A stretch of DNA of 64,000 bases from Marinobacter fuscus. Its GTDB lineage: Bacteria; Pseudomonadota; Gammaproteobacteria; Pseudomonadales; Oleiphilaceae. The position numbers were made by a program, and so were the translations under genes. Under the pieces are notes generated by a model. The model did no database searches. It was not told the origin of the DNA and worked only from the letters and a program-made list of their open reading frames with translations. Below are positions 24,978 to 34,282 of the stretch, in pieces (within the stretch, counting starts at the first letter, position 1; the number at the start of each line of letters is the position of its first letter). The stretch lies in the NCBI RefSeq assembly GCF_003007675.1, contig NZ_PXNP01000009.1:62001-126000 (forward strand), in the 5' to 3' direction.

Positions 24978-26264
24978 ATGGCAACTATTATGATGATCAT
25001 CATGATCGGGCTGCTGCTTCTGGGCTTCCCGATGATGATTCCCCTGACCACCGCAGCCGTGGTCGGTTTTGTAATGATGTTCGACGGCTTCGGCCAGATG
25101 GGCACATTCATTCAGCAGATGATGGGTGGCATCCGGCCGGCGTCGTTGATTGCCGTACCCATGTTCATACTGGCGGCCGATATCATGACCCGCGGCCAGT
25201 CCGCCGACCGGCTGATCAACATGGTGATGGCCTTTATCGGCCACATCAAAGGCGGCCTGGCAATCAGCACCGCCACCTCCTGCACCCTGTTCGGGGCAGT
25301 CTCCGGCTCCACTCAGGCCACCGTGGTCGCGGTGGGCTCGCCACTGCGCCCGAAAATGCTCAAGGCAGGCTACTCCGATCCCTTCACCCTGGCGCTGATC
25401 ATCAACGCCAGTGACATCGCCTTCCTGATTCCGCCCAGCATCGGCATGATCATCTACGGGGTGATCTCGGAAACCTCCATTGCCGAGCTGTTCATTGCCG
25501 GCATCGGGCCTGGCATCCTGATTCTGTTCATGTTCTCGATCTACTGCCTGATTTACGCCTACAGGAACAATGTACCCACGGAAGAAAAGGCTACCTGGAA
25601 AGAACGCGCCCTGTCGGTAAGGGATGCCTCCTGGCCGCTGATGTTCCCGGTAATCATTGTCGGCGGTATTTATGGCGGCATCTTCAGCCCCACAGAGGCA
25701 GCCGCGGTGTGTGTGCTGTACGCCTTCCTGCTGGAGTTTGTGGTGTTCCGCTCCCTCAAGCTGACCGATATCTACAAGATCGCCAAGTCCACCGGCCTGA
25801 TCACCGCCGTGGTGTTCATCCTGGTGGCTGTGGGTAACGGTTTCTCCTGGATCATTTCTTTCGCCCAGATTCCTCAGGCAATTCTTGAGGCGGTGGGTGT
25901 TAACGAAGCGGGCCCGGTGGGTGTACTGATCGCCATCTGTGTGGCCTTCTTTATTGCCTGTATGTTTGTCGACCCGATCGTGGTCATCCTGGTGCTCACG
26001 CCAATCTTCGCGCCCGCCATTCAAGCCACCGGCCTGGACCCGGTGCTGGTGGGTGTGCTGATTACCCTGCAGGTGGCCATCGGCTCGGCCACGCCGCCGT
26101 TTGGCTGCGACATCTTTACGGCCATCGCGATTTTCAAACGGCCCTATCTGGAAGTGGTGCGCGGCACCCCGCCGTTTATTTTCATGCTGGTGGCCGCAGC
26201 CGGGCTTATCATCGCATTCCCGGACATTGCCCTGTTCCTGCGGGATGTGGCTTTCGGTGATTAA
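24978..26264 (+). CDS. teaC: TRAP transporter large permease TeaC
   Basis: A 428-residue DctM-family membrane protein with about 12 helices. GLLLLGFPMMIPLTTAAVVG opens the protein; TATSCTLFGAVSGSTQATVV, INASDIAFLIPPSIGMIIYG and GIFSPTEAAAVCVLYAFLL are DctM signatures, the first two lying around the transport site. It forms the elevator-type channel that imports the TeaA-bound solute with sodium. The gene follows teaB by 34 bases, with AAGGAA before the ATG. Confidence 0.9.
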   Translation: MATIMMIIMIGLLLLGFPMMIPLTTAAVVGFVMMFDGFGQMGTFIQQMMGGIRPASLIAVPMFILAADIMTRGQSADRLINMVMAFIGHIKGGLAISTATSCTLFGAVSGSTQATVVAVGSPLRPKMLKAGYSDPFTLALIINASDIAFLIPPSIGMIIYGVISETSIAELFIAGIGPGILILFMFSIYCLIYAYRNNVPTEEKATWKERALSVRDASWPLMFPVIIVGGIYGGIFSPTEAAAVCVLYAFLLEFVVFRSLKLTDIYKIAKSTGLITAVVFILVAVGNGFSWIISFAQIPQAILEAVGVNEAGPVGVLIAICVAFFIACMFVDPIVVILVLTPIFAPAIQATGLDPVLVGVLITLQVAIGSATPPFGCDIFTAIAIFKRPYLEVVRGTPPFIFMLVAAAGLIIAFPDIALFLRDVAFGD

Positions 26265-26294
26265 CCCCACAGCAACCTGACCAAGGAGAAAATC

Positions 26295-26738
26295 ATGTTC
26301 AAACGGATACTGGCGGCTGTGGATGGCTCCAAGACTTCACTCAAGGCTCTGGACAAGGCCATAGATCTGCAACGGCTGATGCCTGAGGCGGAAATTTACA
26401 TTCTCTGTGTTTACAAGCACCACAGCCTGTTCGAGGCGTCGCTATCGATCGGTCGGCCCGACGAAATGGACATTCCGGATAAAGTCCTGTCGGAGTATGC
26501 CAAGGGGGTAGTGAATCACGCCAAGGAGCTGGCCAAGGAGCACGGCGCCACTAAGGTGCGGGGCTTTGTGAAAGCCGGCCGCCCCTCCAAGGTAATCGTC
26601 AAGTTTGCCCAGGACAAGGAAGCCGATCTGATTGTGGTTGGCACCAAAGGCACCAATACCGACAAGGACGGTGTCTTTCTGGGCAGTGTGTCGCACCGGG
26701 TGGCCTCCCAGGCCAAGTGCCCGGTGCTGGTGGTGTAA
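26295..26738 (+). CDS. teaD: Universal stress protein, TeaD-like
   Basis: A 147-residue UspA-family protein. RILAAVDGSKTSLKALDKAI is the first strand and helix; the C-terminal ATP-binding motif is LIVVGTKGTNTDKDGVFLGS followed by VSHRVASQAKCPVLVV. The G-x2-G-x9-G-S pattern suggests that it binds ATP. In Halomonas elongata the fourth gene of the tea operon is a Usp (TeaD) that lowers ectoine uptake; position and size agree here. AAGGAGAAAATC precedes the ATG, 30 bases after teaC. Confidence 0.87.
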   Translation: MFKRILAAVDGSKTSLKALDKAIDLQRLMPEAEIYILCVYKHHSLFEASLSIGRPDEMDIPDKVLSEYAKGVVNHAKELAKEHGATKVRGFVKAGRPSKVIVKFAQDKEADLIVVGTKGTNTDKDGVFLGSVSHRVASQAKCPVLVV

Positions 26739-26753
26739 TCCCACCTTTCCATA

Positions 26754-26777
26754 CCGCACCCCCGTAGCGGGGTGCGG
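26754..26777. terminator. Hairpin between convergent operons
   Basis: CCGCACCCC - CGTAG - CGGGGTGCGG is a strong 9-10-bp stem placed 16 bases after teaD and 23 bases beyond the convergent permease gene. No T run is present on either strand. Confidence 0.5.
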
Positions 26778-26799
26778 ACACCCGGGCTACCTTAGCCCC

Positions 26800-27648
26800 T
26801 CAGCGCTTCTGCCTGAGGGTGGTCACCGCCAGCAGCGCCGACACCAGCATCAGGAACAGCGCTACGGCGTTCAGTACCGGTGTCGAGCCTTCCCGCAATC
26901 GGTTAAACAAAGCCACAGTCAGCGGCGTATCGCTGCCGGTCAGCATTACCGTGGTGTTGAAGTTCTCGAAGGACATCAAGAACGCCATGGCCGCGGCACC
27001 CAGAATGGACGGCATCAGCCAGGGCAAAGTCACGGTAAACCAAGCCACCAACGGTGTCGCGCCCAGGTTCAGTGCCGCTTCTTCCAGTTGCCGGTCGAAC
27101 TTGCGCAGGCGGGCGGCGATCACCAGCGTGGCCAGGGTGGTGATGAAGGTCACCTGCCCCATCACCACCAGTGTCAGGCCCGGGCGGAACACGTCCAATT
27201 CCAGCCCCCAGAGCCGCGACACGTCATTAGCCATTCCGCTGTAGAACACCAGGATCGACACCCCCAGAATCACCCCGGGAATCACCAGCGGCAACAGCAT
27301 CAACAGATACAGGAATTCCTTGCCTCGAAACTCCAGCCGCTCGAACAGCACCGCGTTGACACAACCCAGCGCCACGCTTACCAGGGTCACCCAGAAGGCA
27401 ATCTTGGTGCTCACCCAGAGCGCCGACAGCAGGGCATCGTCGTGGAACAAGCCGGTACGGCCCTCCGTACCATCCGCCAGATACCAGTCGAGGGTAAAGC
27501 CCTTCCAGGGCAGTGACGGAAACGGCGCGTCGTTAAAGGCGAAGGCCGCAGTCACCAGCAATGGCAACGCCAGATACACGAAGAAGAACACCAGATAGGT
27601 CAGATACAGACCATCAAAAAGTCGGGAACGGGGTACGGATCGAATCAT
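26800..27648 (-). CDS. ABC transporter permease, PotC-like
   Basis: A 282-residue inner-membrane permease with six predicted helices. The coupling loop EEAALNLGATPLVAWFTVTL followed by PWLMPSILGAAAMAFLMSFE is the EAA motif of polyamine-type (PotC) permeases. The N-terminus YLTYLVFFFVYLALPLLVTA and FNDAPFPSLPWKGFTLDWYL are also typical. It is the last gene of a minus-strand operon for a binding protein, ATPase and two permeases. The family handles spermidine, putrescine and related cations; the exact substrate is not known. Confidence 0.87.
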   Translation of the reverse strand: MIRSVPRSRLFDGLYLTYLVFFFVYLALPLLVTAAFAFNDAPFPSLPWKGFTLDWYLADGTEGRTGLFHDDALLSALWVSTKIAFWVTLVSVALGCVNAVLFERLEFRGKEFLYLLMLLPLVIPGVILGVSILVFYSGMANDVSRLWGLELDVFRPGLTLVVMGQVTFITTLATLVIAARLRKFDRQLEEAALNLGATPLVAWFTVTLPWLMPSILGAAAMAFLMSFENFNTTVMLTGSDTPLTVALFNRLREGSTPVLNAVALFLMLVSALLAVTTLRQKR

Positions 27649-27651
27649 GAG

Positions 27652-28512
27652 TTACCCCATCACTTTGCGCAGCGACTGGCCGGTGAGCTTCAACCCCAGC
27701 CAGACCATCAACGACGACAGGAACAGCAGCAACACCCCCAGCGCCGCCCCCTGCTCCCAGTTGAAGCGGGTGATGAACTGAGTAAAGATTTGCTGGGTAA
27801 ACCAGGCGCTGTCCTTGCCACCCATCAGTATCGGCGTAAGGTAGCTGCCAAGGGTCAGCATGAACACTACAATGCAGCCGGACACCACGCCGGGCATGGC
27901 CCAGGGCACCACCACTTCCCGCAACACCGTCAAATGCCCGCCCCCCAGGTCGTAACCGGCTTCCACCAGGTTCTCGTCCATGCCATCGAGGGTGGTCACC
28001 AGTGGCACCACCATAAACAGCAGGCCGTTGTAGACCAGCCCGATAATCACGGCGATATCGTTGTAGAGCATCTCCACCGGGCCATCGACCCAGCCGAGCG
28101 CCTGCAGCCAGGTGCTGAACAGACCGCTCTCGCGCAGCAGGATCATCCAGCCGTAGGTACGCACCAGTTCGCTGGCCCAGAACGGAATCAGGCAGGCCAG
28201 AAACAGCAGGCCCCGGGCTCTGCCCCGGGCAAGCCGGGCAATATACCAGGCGATGGGAAAGGCAATCAGCAAGGTCAGCAGGGTGGTGAATACCGACATC
28301 ACACCGGTGCGGACAAAGGTGCGCCAGTAATAGGACTCACTGAAGAAGTTCTGGTATTGCTCGACACCCCACACCAGCGTGTCCCAGCTCTCCCTCACCT
28401 GAAAGGAGACCCGCAACATTTGCAAGTGCGGCAGCAGTACCAGCAGCACAATCCACAGCAAAAACGGCGTTAATAAAAGAATCAGCGACAAACGACCAGC
28501 AGAAGATCTCAC
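27652..28512 (-). CDS. ABC transporter permease, PotB-like
   Basis: A 286-residue permease with six helices and the EAA loop LVEAGYDLGGGHLTVLREVV followed by VPWAMPGVVSGCIVVFMLTL. FWASELVRTYGWMILLRESG and TLGSYLTPILMGGKDS are PotB/PotH signatures. The GTG start at 28512 overlaps the ATPase stop by four bases. It pairs with the downstream PotC-like permease to form the membrane channel. Confidence 0.87.
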   Translation of the reverse strand: MRSSAGRLSLILLLTPFLLWIVLLVLLPHLQMLRVSFQVRESWDTLVWGVEQYQNFFSESYYWRTFVRTGVMSVFTTLLTLLIAFPIAWYIARLARGRARGLLFLACLIPFWASELVRTYGWMILLRESGLFSTWLQALGWVDGPVEMLYNDIAVIIGLVYNGLLFMVVPLVTTLDGMDENLVEAGYDLGGGHLTVLREVVVPWAMPGVVSGCIVVFMLTLGSYLTPILMGGKDSAWFTQQIFTQFITRFNWEQGAALGVLLLFLSSLMVWLGLKLTGQSLRKVMG

Positions 28513-29603
28513 AGCGCTTCGGCTCCAAAGACCCGCGCCAGTTGCGGATCCCAGGCCAGTTGCAGTCCACGCCCTTCGGCCAGGCCCGGGGCGGAGCCAT
28601 CCTGAGGCAAACGGGCATAGACCGGTTGGCCATTGATGTCCGCTTCAATCCGGCTGTTGGCGCCGTCAAAGAGGGTAGAGCGTACGGTGGCATCCAGGCG
28701 TGAGAAACGCTCATTCAGTCCGTCGCCGGTAAACACCAGGGACTCAGGGCGAATGTAGAGGTCAGCCCGGCCACCAACGGCCAGCTGACTGCCAGCCACC
28801 TGGCCAGCCACCAGCGCCCCGTGATCCAGTCGCACCTCGGCCAGGTTGTCCCGCAGCGACACCACTTCTCCGGACAACCGGTTGTTGTCGCCCACAAAGC
28901 CAGCGACAAAAGGTGTGGCCGGTTCCCGATACAGGGTTTCCGGCGGCGCCACCTGATCGAAGCGCCCCTGGCGCATGACCGCCACCTGATCGGACATCAC
29001 CATGGCCTCGGATTGGTCATGGGTGATGTACACGAAGGTGGTGCCAAACTGCTTCTGCAGGTGCTTTAACTCCACCTTCATCTGCTCCCGCAGTTTCAGA
29101 TCCAGCGCCCCCAGCGGCTCATCCAGCAACAACAGCGTGGGCTCCAGCACCAGACAGCGGGCCAGTGCCACCCGCTGGCGCTGCCCTCCAGAGAGTTCCT
29201 GGGGGTTTCGGTGAGCCAGCCCCGGCAGGCCCACCTGCTCCAGCACCCGTTCAATTTTTTTCTGGCGTTCCGCCAAGGGCACCTTGCGCCGTTTCAAGCC
29301 GTAAGCAATGTTGTCGCCCACCGACATGGTGGGAAACAGCGCCAGGTGCTGGAACACCATGTTCACCGGGCGTTTGTTGGGGGGTACGTCGTTCATCCGT
29401 TGACCACGAATGACAATATCCCCCTGGTCTGGCCGGTCAAACCCGGCCAGCAGCCTCAGCAGCGTGGTCTTGCCACAGCCAGACGGCCCCAGAATGGAGA
29501 AGAACGTGCCCGCAGGCACGTCCAGGGAGATATCGTTGACAGCAATGTTGTCGCCAAAACGGCGAACCAGATGGTGACAGGATAAATCAGACGCTACAGC
29601 CAT
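28509..29603 (-). CDS. ABC transporter ATP-binding protein, PotA-like
   Basis: A 364-residue ATPase from the ATG at 29603. Walker A is [14 protein letters not shown], the Q-loop VNMVFQHLALFPTMSVGDNI, the signature [15 protein letters not shown], Walker B TLLLLDEPLGALDLKLREQM and the switch histidine in YITHDQSEAM. The C-terminal third is a TOBE-type regulatory domain (RADLYIRPESLVF, VRSTLFDGANSRIEADINGQ). It powers the adjacent permeases. A longer upstream reading lies over the binding-protein end and lacks a ribosome site, so the ATG at 29603 was chosen. Confidence 0.9.
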   Translation of the reverse strand: MAVASDLSCHHLVRRFGDNIAVNDISLDVPAGTFFSILGPSGCGKTTLLRLLAGFDRPDQGDIVIRGQRMNDVPPNKRPVNMVFQHLALFPTMSVGDNIAYGLKRRKVPLAERQKKIERVLEQVGLPGLAHRNPQELSGGQRQRVALARCLVLEPTLLLLDEPLGALDLKLREQMKVELKHLQKQFGTTFVYITHDQSEAMVMSDQVAVMRQGRFDQVAPPETLYREPATPFVAGFVGDNNRLSGEVVSLRDNLAEVRLDHGALVAGQVAGSQLAVGGRADLYIRPESLVFTGDGLNERFSRLDATVRSTLFDGANSRIEADINGQPVYARLPQDGSAPGLAEGRGLQLAWDPQLARVFGAEAL

Positions 29604-29608
29604 AGTAA

Positions 29609-30685
29609 TCAGTTTGCCGCCTGTACCCTGTCCAACACCTGGCCTTCCATGGTTTCCAGCCCCGGTGGCACCGGCGGATACCATTTGATGTTATTGATGG
29701 CGTCGTCGTTAAAGCTGACCCGGTAGGCATCCCTCAGCTCCGCACGGACAAACTCGTCGGCCCCTTTGGAGGCGGTGAAATTACCCGACGCGTTGGTGAT
29801 TTTTGCGGCAATTTCAGGCTGCATCACGAAGTTGATCCACTGGTAGGCCGCCTCCTCGTTTTCACTGCGCCGGGGAATGGCAAAGGTATCAATCCAGCCC
29901 AGAGCACCGGACTCCGGGGCCACAAAGCGGATATCGGCATTCTCGGCGTTGAGTTTCCAGCCACCGGCATCCCAGGCCATGGCGGCAGTCACCTCACCGG
30001 TGCGCAACAACGACAGCAACTGGTCGCCGCCGGTCCAGTAGGTTTTTACGTTGTCCTTGCAGTCAATCAGGGCGCCTTCTACTTTCGCCATGATGCTCTG
30101 GTATTCATCCCGGTCGCTGTAGGCGGCAAAGGGGTCCATGCCCAGAGCGAAGGCAAAGCCAATCAGGGTCGGGCGCTTCAAACGGTAACTGACCTTGCCC
30201 GCCACTGCCGGGTCGCACAGATCGGTGTAATCGGTCACCGTATCTGCCACAGAGGCGTGAACAATCAGGCCACTGGTGCCCCAGACCGACGGCACACCGT
30301 AGGATTTGCCATTAAGCGCGGTGGACTCCTGGGTGGCCTTCACCATGGACGGCTGCAGCTGATCGGTGTTGATCTTGCTGTAATCAATGGGCTTGTAGAT
30401 GTTGAACTGGCGCTGAACGCCCACAATACGATCCTGGCTTGGCTGCGCCAGATCAAACCCGGCCCCACCCGTGGCCCGGAGCTTGGAAATCATGTCTTCA
30501 TTGTTCGACAGGGTGATCTTTACATCAATCCCGGTTTCTTTTTCGAACTGGGCCACCACCTCGTCCGGCGCATAACCGCCCCAGGTAATCAGCCGAAGTT
30601 CTTCGGCATTCACCGCACCGGACAATCCCAGCGCAGCCACCAGAGACCCAGTCAACAGCAGCGTCTTTCCCTGCATACCTTCCAT
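29609..30685 (-). CDS. Periplasmic polyamine-type binding protein
   Basis: A 358-residue receptor of the PotD/PotF-like extracellular solute-binding family. The signal peptide ends in AVNA-EE; EELRLITWGGYAPDEVVAQF, DLAQPSQDRIVGVQ, GVPSVWGTSGLIVHASV and MAWDAGGWKLNAENADIRFV are family blocks. AAGGA lies 7 bases before the ATG at 30685; a second ATG three codons on is too close to its ribosome site. It opens a minus-strand operon in the order binding protein, ATPase, PotB-like, PotC-like. It is clearly distinct from the second PotD in this window, so the two systems may differ in substrate. Confidence 0.88.
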   Translation of the reverse strand: MEGMQGKTLLLTGSLVAALGLSGAVNAEELRLITWGGYAPDEVVAQFEKETGIDVKITLSNNEDMISKLRATGGAGFDLAQPSQDRIVGVQRQFNIYKPIDYSKINTDQLQPSMVKATQESTALNGKSYGVPSVWGTSGLIVHASVADTVTDYTDLCDPAVAGKVSYRLKRPTLIGFAFALGMDPFAAYSDRDEYQSIMAKVEGALIDCKDNVKTYWTGGDQLLSLLRTGEVTAAMAWDAGGWKLNAENADIRFVAPESGALGWIDTFAIPRRSENEEAAYQWINFVMQPEIAAKITNASGNFTASKGADEFVRAELRDAYRVSFNDDAINNIKWYPPVPPGLETMEGQVLDRVQAAN

Positions 30686-30792
30686 ATCAAATCCTTGTAG
30701 AAAGAATGGTGTAAAGCGACCGCCATCAGGCAGACCCAAGCACGTTATAGACCATAAATGACCGTTTTGTGAAGCCTCCAGCATTCAGAGCA

Positions 30793-30810
30793 CTGTCATC
30801 AAATCATCAT
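30793..30810 (+). promoter_or_regulatory. Pho box upstream of phnD
   Basis: CTGTCAT-CAAA-TCATCAT fits the 7-4-7 PhoB pattern, with a perfect first half-site; a weaker third unit (CCATCCT) follows at 30815. It lies 74 bases before the phnD start. Confidence 0.6.
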
Positions 30811-30866
30811 AAGTCCATCCTAGTGTACCGCCAGATTCATCCGAAACTCAGCTTGAGGCTACAATC

Positions 30867-31814
30867 ATGAACAAGGTTCTGACCCTGACCTGCGCGGTCA
30901 TGCTCACTCCAGTTTTTGCACACGGCGCTTTCCAGCTCGATAGCCGCTATCAGGACGCAGACGGAGACCTGATCGCGGACATTCCCACCGAAGCCTCAAA
31001 ACTGATAGACCCATCCACGCTGGTGTTTGCCTACACCCCGGTCGAAGATCCGGCGGTTTACAAAGAAGTCTGGTCGGAATTCCTGGATCACCTGGCAGAA
31101 ACCACCGGCAAGAAGGTTCAGTTTTTCCCGGTTCAGTCCAACGCGGCCCAGATTGAAGCCATGCGCGCCGGGCGCCTGCACATTGCCGGTTTCAACACGG
31201 GTTCAAACCCGCTGGCCGTTGCCTGCGCTGGCTTGCGTCCGTTCGCCATGATGGCGGGCGCTGACGGTTCCTTCGGCTACGAGATGGAGATTCTCAGCTA
31301 CCCGGGCTCCGGTATTGAAACGGTGGAAGACATTCGCGGTGGCAAGCTGGCATTCACCTCTCAAACGTCCAACTCAGGCTTCAAGGCCCCGTCTGCCATT
31401 CTGAAGGCCGACTACAACATGGTCGCGGGTGAAGACTTCGAACCGGTGTTCTCCGGCAAGCACGACAACTCGATCCTGGGTGTCGCCAACAAAGACTACC
31501 CGGCGGCAGCGGTTGCCAATTCTGTGCTCAAGCGCATGCTGCGCCGTGATGTGGTGAGCGAAGACCAGCTGGTCAGCCTGTACAAATCCCAGACCTTCCC
31601 GACCACCGGTTACGGCATTGCCCACAACCTGACCCCGGAACTCCAGCAGAAGATCCAGAACGCCTTCTTCTCCTTTGAGTGGGAAGGAACCGCACTTGAG
31701 GAAGAGTTTTCCAAGTCCGGTGAGGCCCAGTTCGTGCCCATTACCTTCAAGAACCACTGGGAAGTGATCCGTAAGATCGACGCTGCCAATGGCGTGGAAT
31801 ACAACTGTCGTTAA
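30867..31814 (+). CDS. phnD: Phosphonate-type ABC transporter binding protein PhnD
   Basis: A 315-residue periplasmic receptor. A signal peptide ending in HGA-FQ is followed by STLVFAYTPVEDPAVYKEVW, FFPVQSNAAQIEAMRAGRLH, FNTGSNPLAVACAG and KLAFTSQTSNSGFKAPSAIL, the PhnD-family ligand loops. Relatives bind phosphonates, phosphite or hypophosphite. It is the first gene of phnDCEE plus a HAD protein, and a Pho box lies at 30793-30810. No C-P lyase, phosphite dehydrogenase or phosphonatase is present in the window, so the ligand is unknown. Confidence 0.9.
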   Translation: MNKVLTLTCAVMLTPVFAHGAFQLDSRYQDADGDLIADIPTEASKLIDPSTLVFAYTPVEDPAVYKEVWSEFLDHLAETTGKKVQFFPVQSNAAQIEAMRAGRLHIAGFNTGSNPLAVACAGLRPFAMMAGADGSFGYEMEILSYPGSGIETVEDIRGGKLAFTSQTSNSGFKAPSAILKADYNMVAGEDFEPVFSGKHDNSILGVANKDYPAAAVANSVLKRMLRRDVVSEDQLVSLYKSQTFPTTGYGIAHNLTPELQQKIQNAFFSFEWEGTALEEEFSKSGEAQFVPITFKNHWEVIRKIDAANGVEYNCR

Positions 31815-31832
31815 TCAGTCAGGCGGTACTAC

Positions 31833-32651
31833 GTGCTAAAACTGGATAAGGTTTCCAAAACCTATAAAACGGGTGACAAGGCCCTCCACCATGCCTGCTT
31901 CGAAGTTCCCGCCGGGCAGGTGGTTGGCCTGATCGGCCCTTCGGGCGCCGGTAAGTCCACGCTGATCCGATGTATCAACCGTTTGGTGGAGCCCTCATCG
32001 GGCTCCATTCAGTTGGGTGACACCGAGCTAACCGGCCTGAACCGGCGAGAGCTGCGCCGGGCACGGCGGCGAATCGGCATGATCTTTCAGGAATACGCTC
32101 TGGTCGAACGCCTGACCGTGATGGAAAACGTGTTATCAGGCCGGCTTGGATACCTGCCTGCCTGGCGGTCGTACTTCCGCAAGTTCACCGGCGACGATAT
32201 TGCGCAGGCCTTCTCACTGCTGGACAAGGTCGGCCTGGCCGACTACGCCGACAAGCGGGCCGATGCTCTGTCAGGTGGGCAGCGGCAACGGGTGGGCATT
32301 GCCCGGGCTCTGGAACAGAATCCGGAGCTGCTGCTGGTGGACGAACCCACCGCCTCCCTCGACCCGAAAACCTCCCGGCAGATCATGCGGCTGATCCGCA
32401 GTGCCTGCCAGGAACGCAACCTGCCCGCCATCATCAACATTCACGACGTTCTGCTGGCCCAGCAGTTCTCTGACCGCATCATCGGCCTGCGGGCCGGTGA
32501 AATCGTGTTTGATGGGCCCCCGGACGCCCTGACGGACGACGTGCTGACGACCATCTACGGTGATGAAGACTGGACTCAACTGCGGGGTGAGAATGGTTCC
32601 GGAGATCAAGGCGAGGACGCCTCCGGCGTTGATCTGATGGAGAGCGCGTGA
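31833..32651 (+). CDS. phnC: Phosphonate-type ABC transporter ATPase PhnC
   Basis: A 272-residue ATPase. Walker A is [20 protein letters not shown], the Q-loop [20 protein letters not shown], the signature [15 protein letters not shown], Walker [21 protein letters not shown] and the switch histidine in [29 protein letters not shown] is diagnostic for PhnC. It starts with GTG at 31833 (GGCGG upstream), 18 bases after phnD, and its stop overlaps the next start. Confidence 0.92.
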   Translation: MLKLDKVSKTYKTGDKALHHACFEVPAGQVVGLIGPSGAGKSTLIRCINRLVEPSSGSIQLGDTELTGLNRRELRRARRRIGMIFQEYALVERLTVMENVLSGRLGYLPAWRSYFRKFTGDDIAQAFSLLDKVGLADYADKRADALSGGQRQRVGIARALEQNPELLLVDEPTASLDPKTSRQIMRLIRSACQERNLPAIINIHDVLLAQQFSDRIIGLRAGEIVFDGPPDALTDDVLTTIYGDEDWTQLRGENGSGDQGEDASGVDLMESA

Positions 32652-33469
32652 TGCCCGGCAAGTCCACTGCACACACCTACCCCAGACATTGGAAACGCCC
32701 CCCACTGCTTCTGACTCACCCGTTCTGGCGCAAGGTTATCCTGCTGGGCGGGCTGGTTTACCTGATTCTGGCCATCCAGACCATCGAGGTAGACTGGCAG
32801 CGGGTGTACCTCGGGCTTGAACGGGGCTGGCGCTTTGTTCAGGGCTTTCTGGTGCCCGACTTCACCTCCCGCTGGAACGACATCTACGCAGGCCTGCTGG
32901 AAAGCCTGACCATGACTGTCACATCCACGGTCGCCGGCATTCTGGTGTCCGTGCCGATCGGGATTGGCGCTGCCCGGAACCTTGCACCGGCACCGGTTTA
33001 CCTGGCCTGCCGGGGCATTATCACCGTGTCCCGGTCGTTTCAGGAGGTGATCATCGCCATCCTGTTGGTGGCCATGTTCGGTTTCGGCCCCTTCGCCGGT
33101 TTTCTGACCCTGGCCTTCGCCACCATCGGCTTTCTGTCGAAACTCCTGGCCGAGGAAATCGAGGACTGCGACCGCAGCCAGATAGAAGCCGTGCGCGCCA
33201 CGGGCGCCAGTTGGTGGCAAGTGGTGAACTACGCCGTTCAGCCACAGGTAATGCCGCGTCTCGTAGGGCTGTCGCTGTACCGTTTTGACATCAACTTCCG
33301 GGAGTCCGCGGTCATCGGGATTGTCGGCGCCGGAGGCATCGGGGCCACCCTGAACACCGCCATCGACCGCTACGAGTATGACTCAGCCGGTGCCGTGCTG
33401 ATCATCATCATCGCCATCGTTCTGGTGGTGGAGTATTCATCTTCTTACATTCGCAGGTGGGTTCAGTGA
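32651..33469 (+). CDS. phnE: Phosphonate-type ABC transporter permease PhnE (first copy)
   Basis: A 272-residue permease. The N-terminal helix is VILLGGLVYLILAIQTIEVD; the coupling loop IEAVRATGASWWQVVNYAVQ and RESAVIGIVGAGGIGATLNT are PhnE signatures. The ATG at 32651 overlaps the phnC stop (TGATG); a GTG three bases earlier is also possible. It pairs with the second PhnE just downstream, which suggests a heterodimeric channel. Confidence 0.92.
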   Translation: MPGKSTAHTYPRHWKRPPLLLTHPFWRKVILLGGLVYLILAIQTIEVDWQRVYLGLERGWRFVQGFLVPDFTSRWNDIYAGLLESLTMTVTSTVAGILVSVPIGIGAARNLAPAPVYLACRGIITVSRSFQEVIIAILLVAMFGFGPFAGFLTLAFATIGFLSKLLAEEIEDCDRSQIEAVRATGASWWQVVNYAVQPQVMPRLVGLSLYRFDINFRESAVIGIVGAGGIGATLNTAIDRYEYDSAGAVLIIIIAIVLVVEYSSSYIRRWVQ

Positions 33470-34275
33470 ACCATTCATCCCTCAACCCACAATGGCACTA
33501 CCGCACCCCCGGGCAATCCCTGCTGCGCTGGCTTGGCTGGTTCTGGCTGGTGGCCTTTACGGTCGTGTGCTGGCAGATCATGAACGAGAACACCATCTGG
33601 GCGTTCGTCAGCGATGCGCCGCAACAGGCCGCCGACATCGGCGGGCGGATGTTCCCTCCCGCCTGGGGCTACATCAACAACCTCTGGCATCCGTTGTGGG
33701 ATACTCTCAATATCGCCACCCTGGGCACCCTGCTGGGCGTTCTGTTCGCGATTCCCGTCGCTTTCATGGCCGCCACCAACACCACCCCCAGCGTCCGTTT
33801 CGTCCGGCCACTGGCCCTGCTTATCATTGTCTCGTCCCGGTCCATCAATTCGCTGATCTGGGCACTGCTGCTGGTCGCCATCATCGGCCCGGGCCTGCTG
33901 GCCGGCATCGTTGCCATTGGCCTGCGATCCATCGGTTTCGTCGCCAAGCTGCTCTACGAGGCCATTGAGGAAATCGACGAAAAGCAGGTCGAGGCCATCC
34001 GGGCCACTGGAGCCTCCGGCGCTCAGGTGATTGACTACGCGGTGGTTCCCCAGATTCTGCCCGCGTTCTGGGGCATCAGCGTGTTCCGCTGGGACATCAA
34101 TATTCGCGAGTCCACCATTCTCGGTCTGGTCGGCGCAGGCGGATTGGGCATTCAGCTCAACGCGTCCCTGAGTACACTGGCCTGGAACCAGGTAGCCATG
34201 ATTTTCATCGTGATCCTCGGGACCGTCGTGATTTCCGAGTGGGTTTCTGCGAGAGTGCGACAAGCAGTACTCTGA
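33466..34275 (+). CDS. phnE: Phosphonate-type ABC transporter permease PhnE (second copy)
   Basis: A 269-residue permease related to the preceding gene. WLGWFWLVAFTVVCWQIMNE is the first helix; VEAIRATGASGAQVIDYAVV and RESTILGLVGAGGLGIQLNA are the matching PhnE motifs. The GTG at 33466 overlaps the stop of the first phnE by four bases (GTGA); another in-frame GTG lies at 33457. Two PhnE proteins in one operon are common in phosphonate and phosphite uptake systems. Confidence 0.91.
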   Translation: MNHSSLNPQWHYRTPGQSLLRWLGWFWLVAFTVVCWQIMNENTIWAFVSDAPQQAADIGGRMFPPAWGYINNLWHPLWDTLNIATLGTLLGVLFAIPVAFMAATNTTPSVRFVRPLALLIIVSSRSINSLIWALLLVAIIGPGLLAGIVAIGLRSIGFVAKLLYEAIEEIDEKQVEAIRATGASGAQVIDYAVVPQILPAFWGISVFRWDINIRESTILGLVGAGGLGIQLNASLSTLAWNQVAMIFIVILGTVVISEWVSARVRQAVL

Positions 34276-34282
34276 GGTAAGC

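Noticed and set aside
24873..26270. Minus-strand open frame of 465 codons opposite teaC
   Set aside because: The product is a histidine-, glutamine- and glycine-rich shadow of a hydrophobic membrane protein gene; no start signal or domain is seen.
32700..34270. The two PhnE genes as a recent tandem duplication or repeat
   Set aside because: They share only the PhnE family motifs; sequence and length differ, as expected of long-diverged paired permeases.
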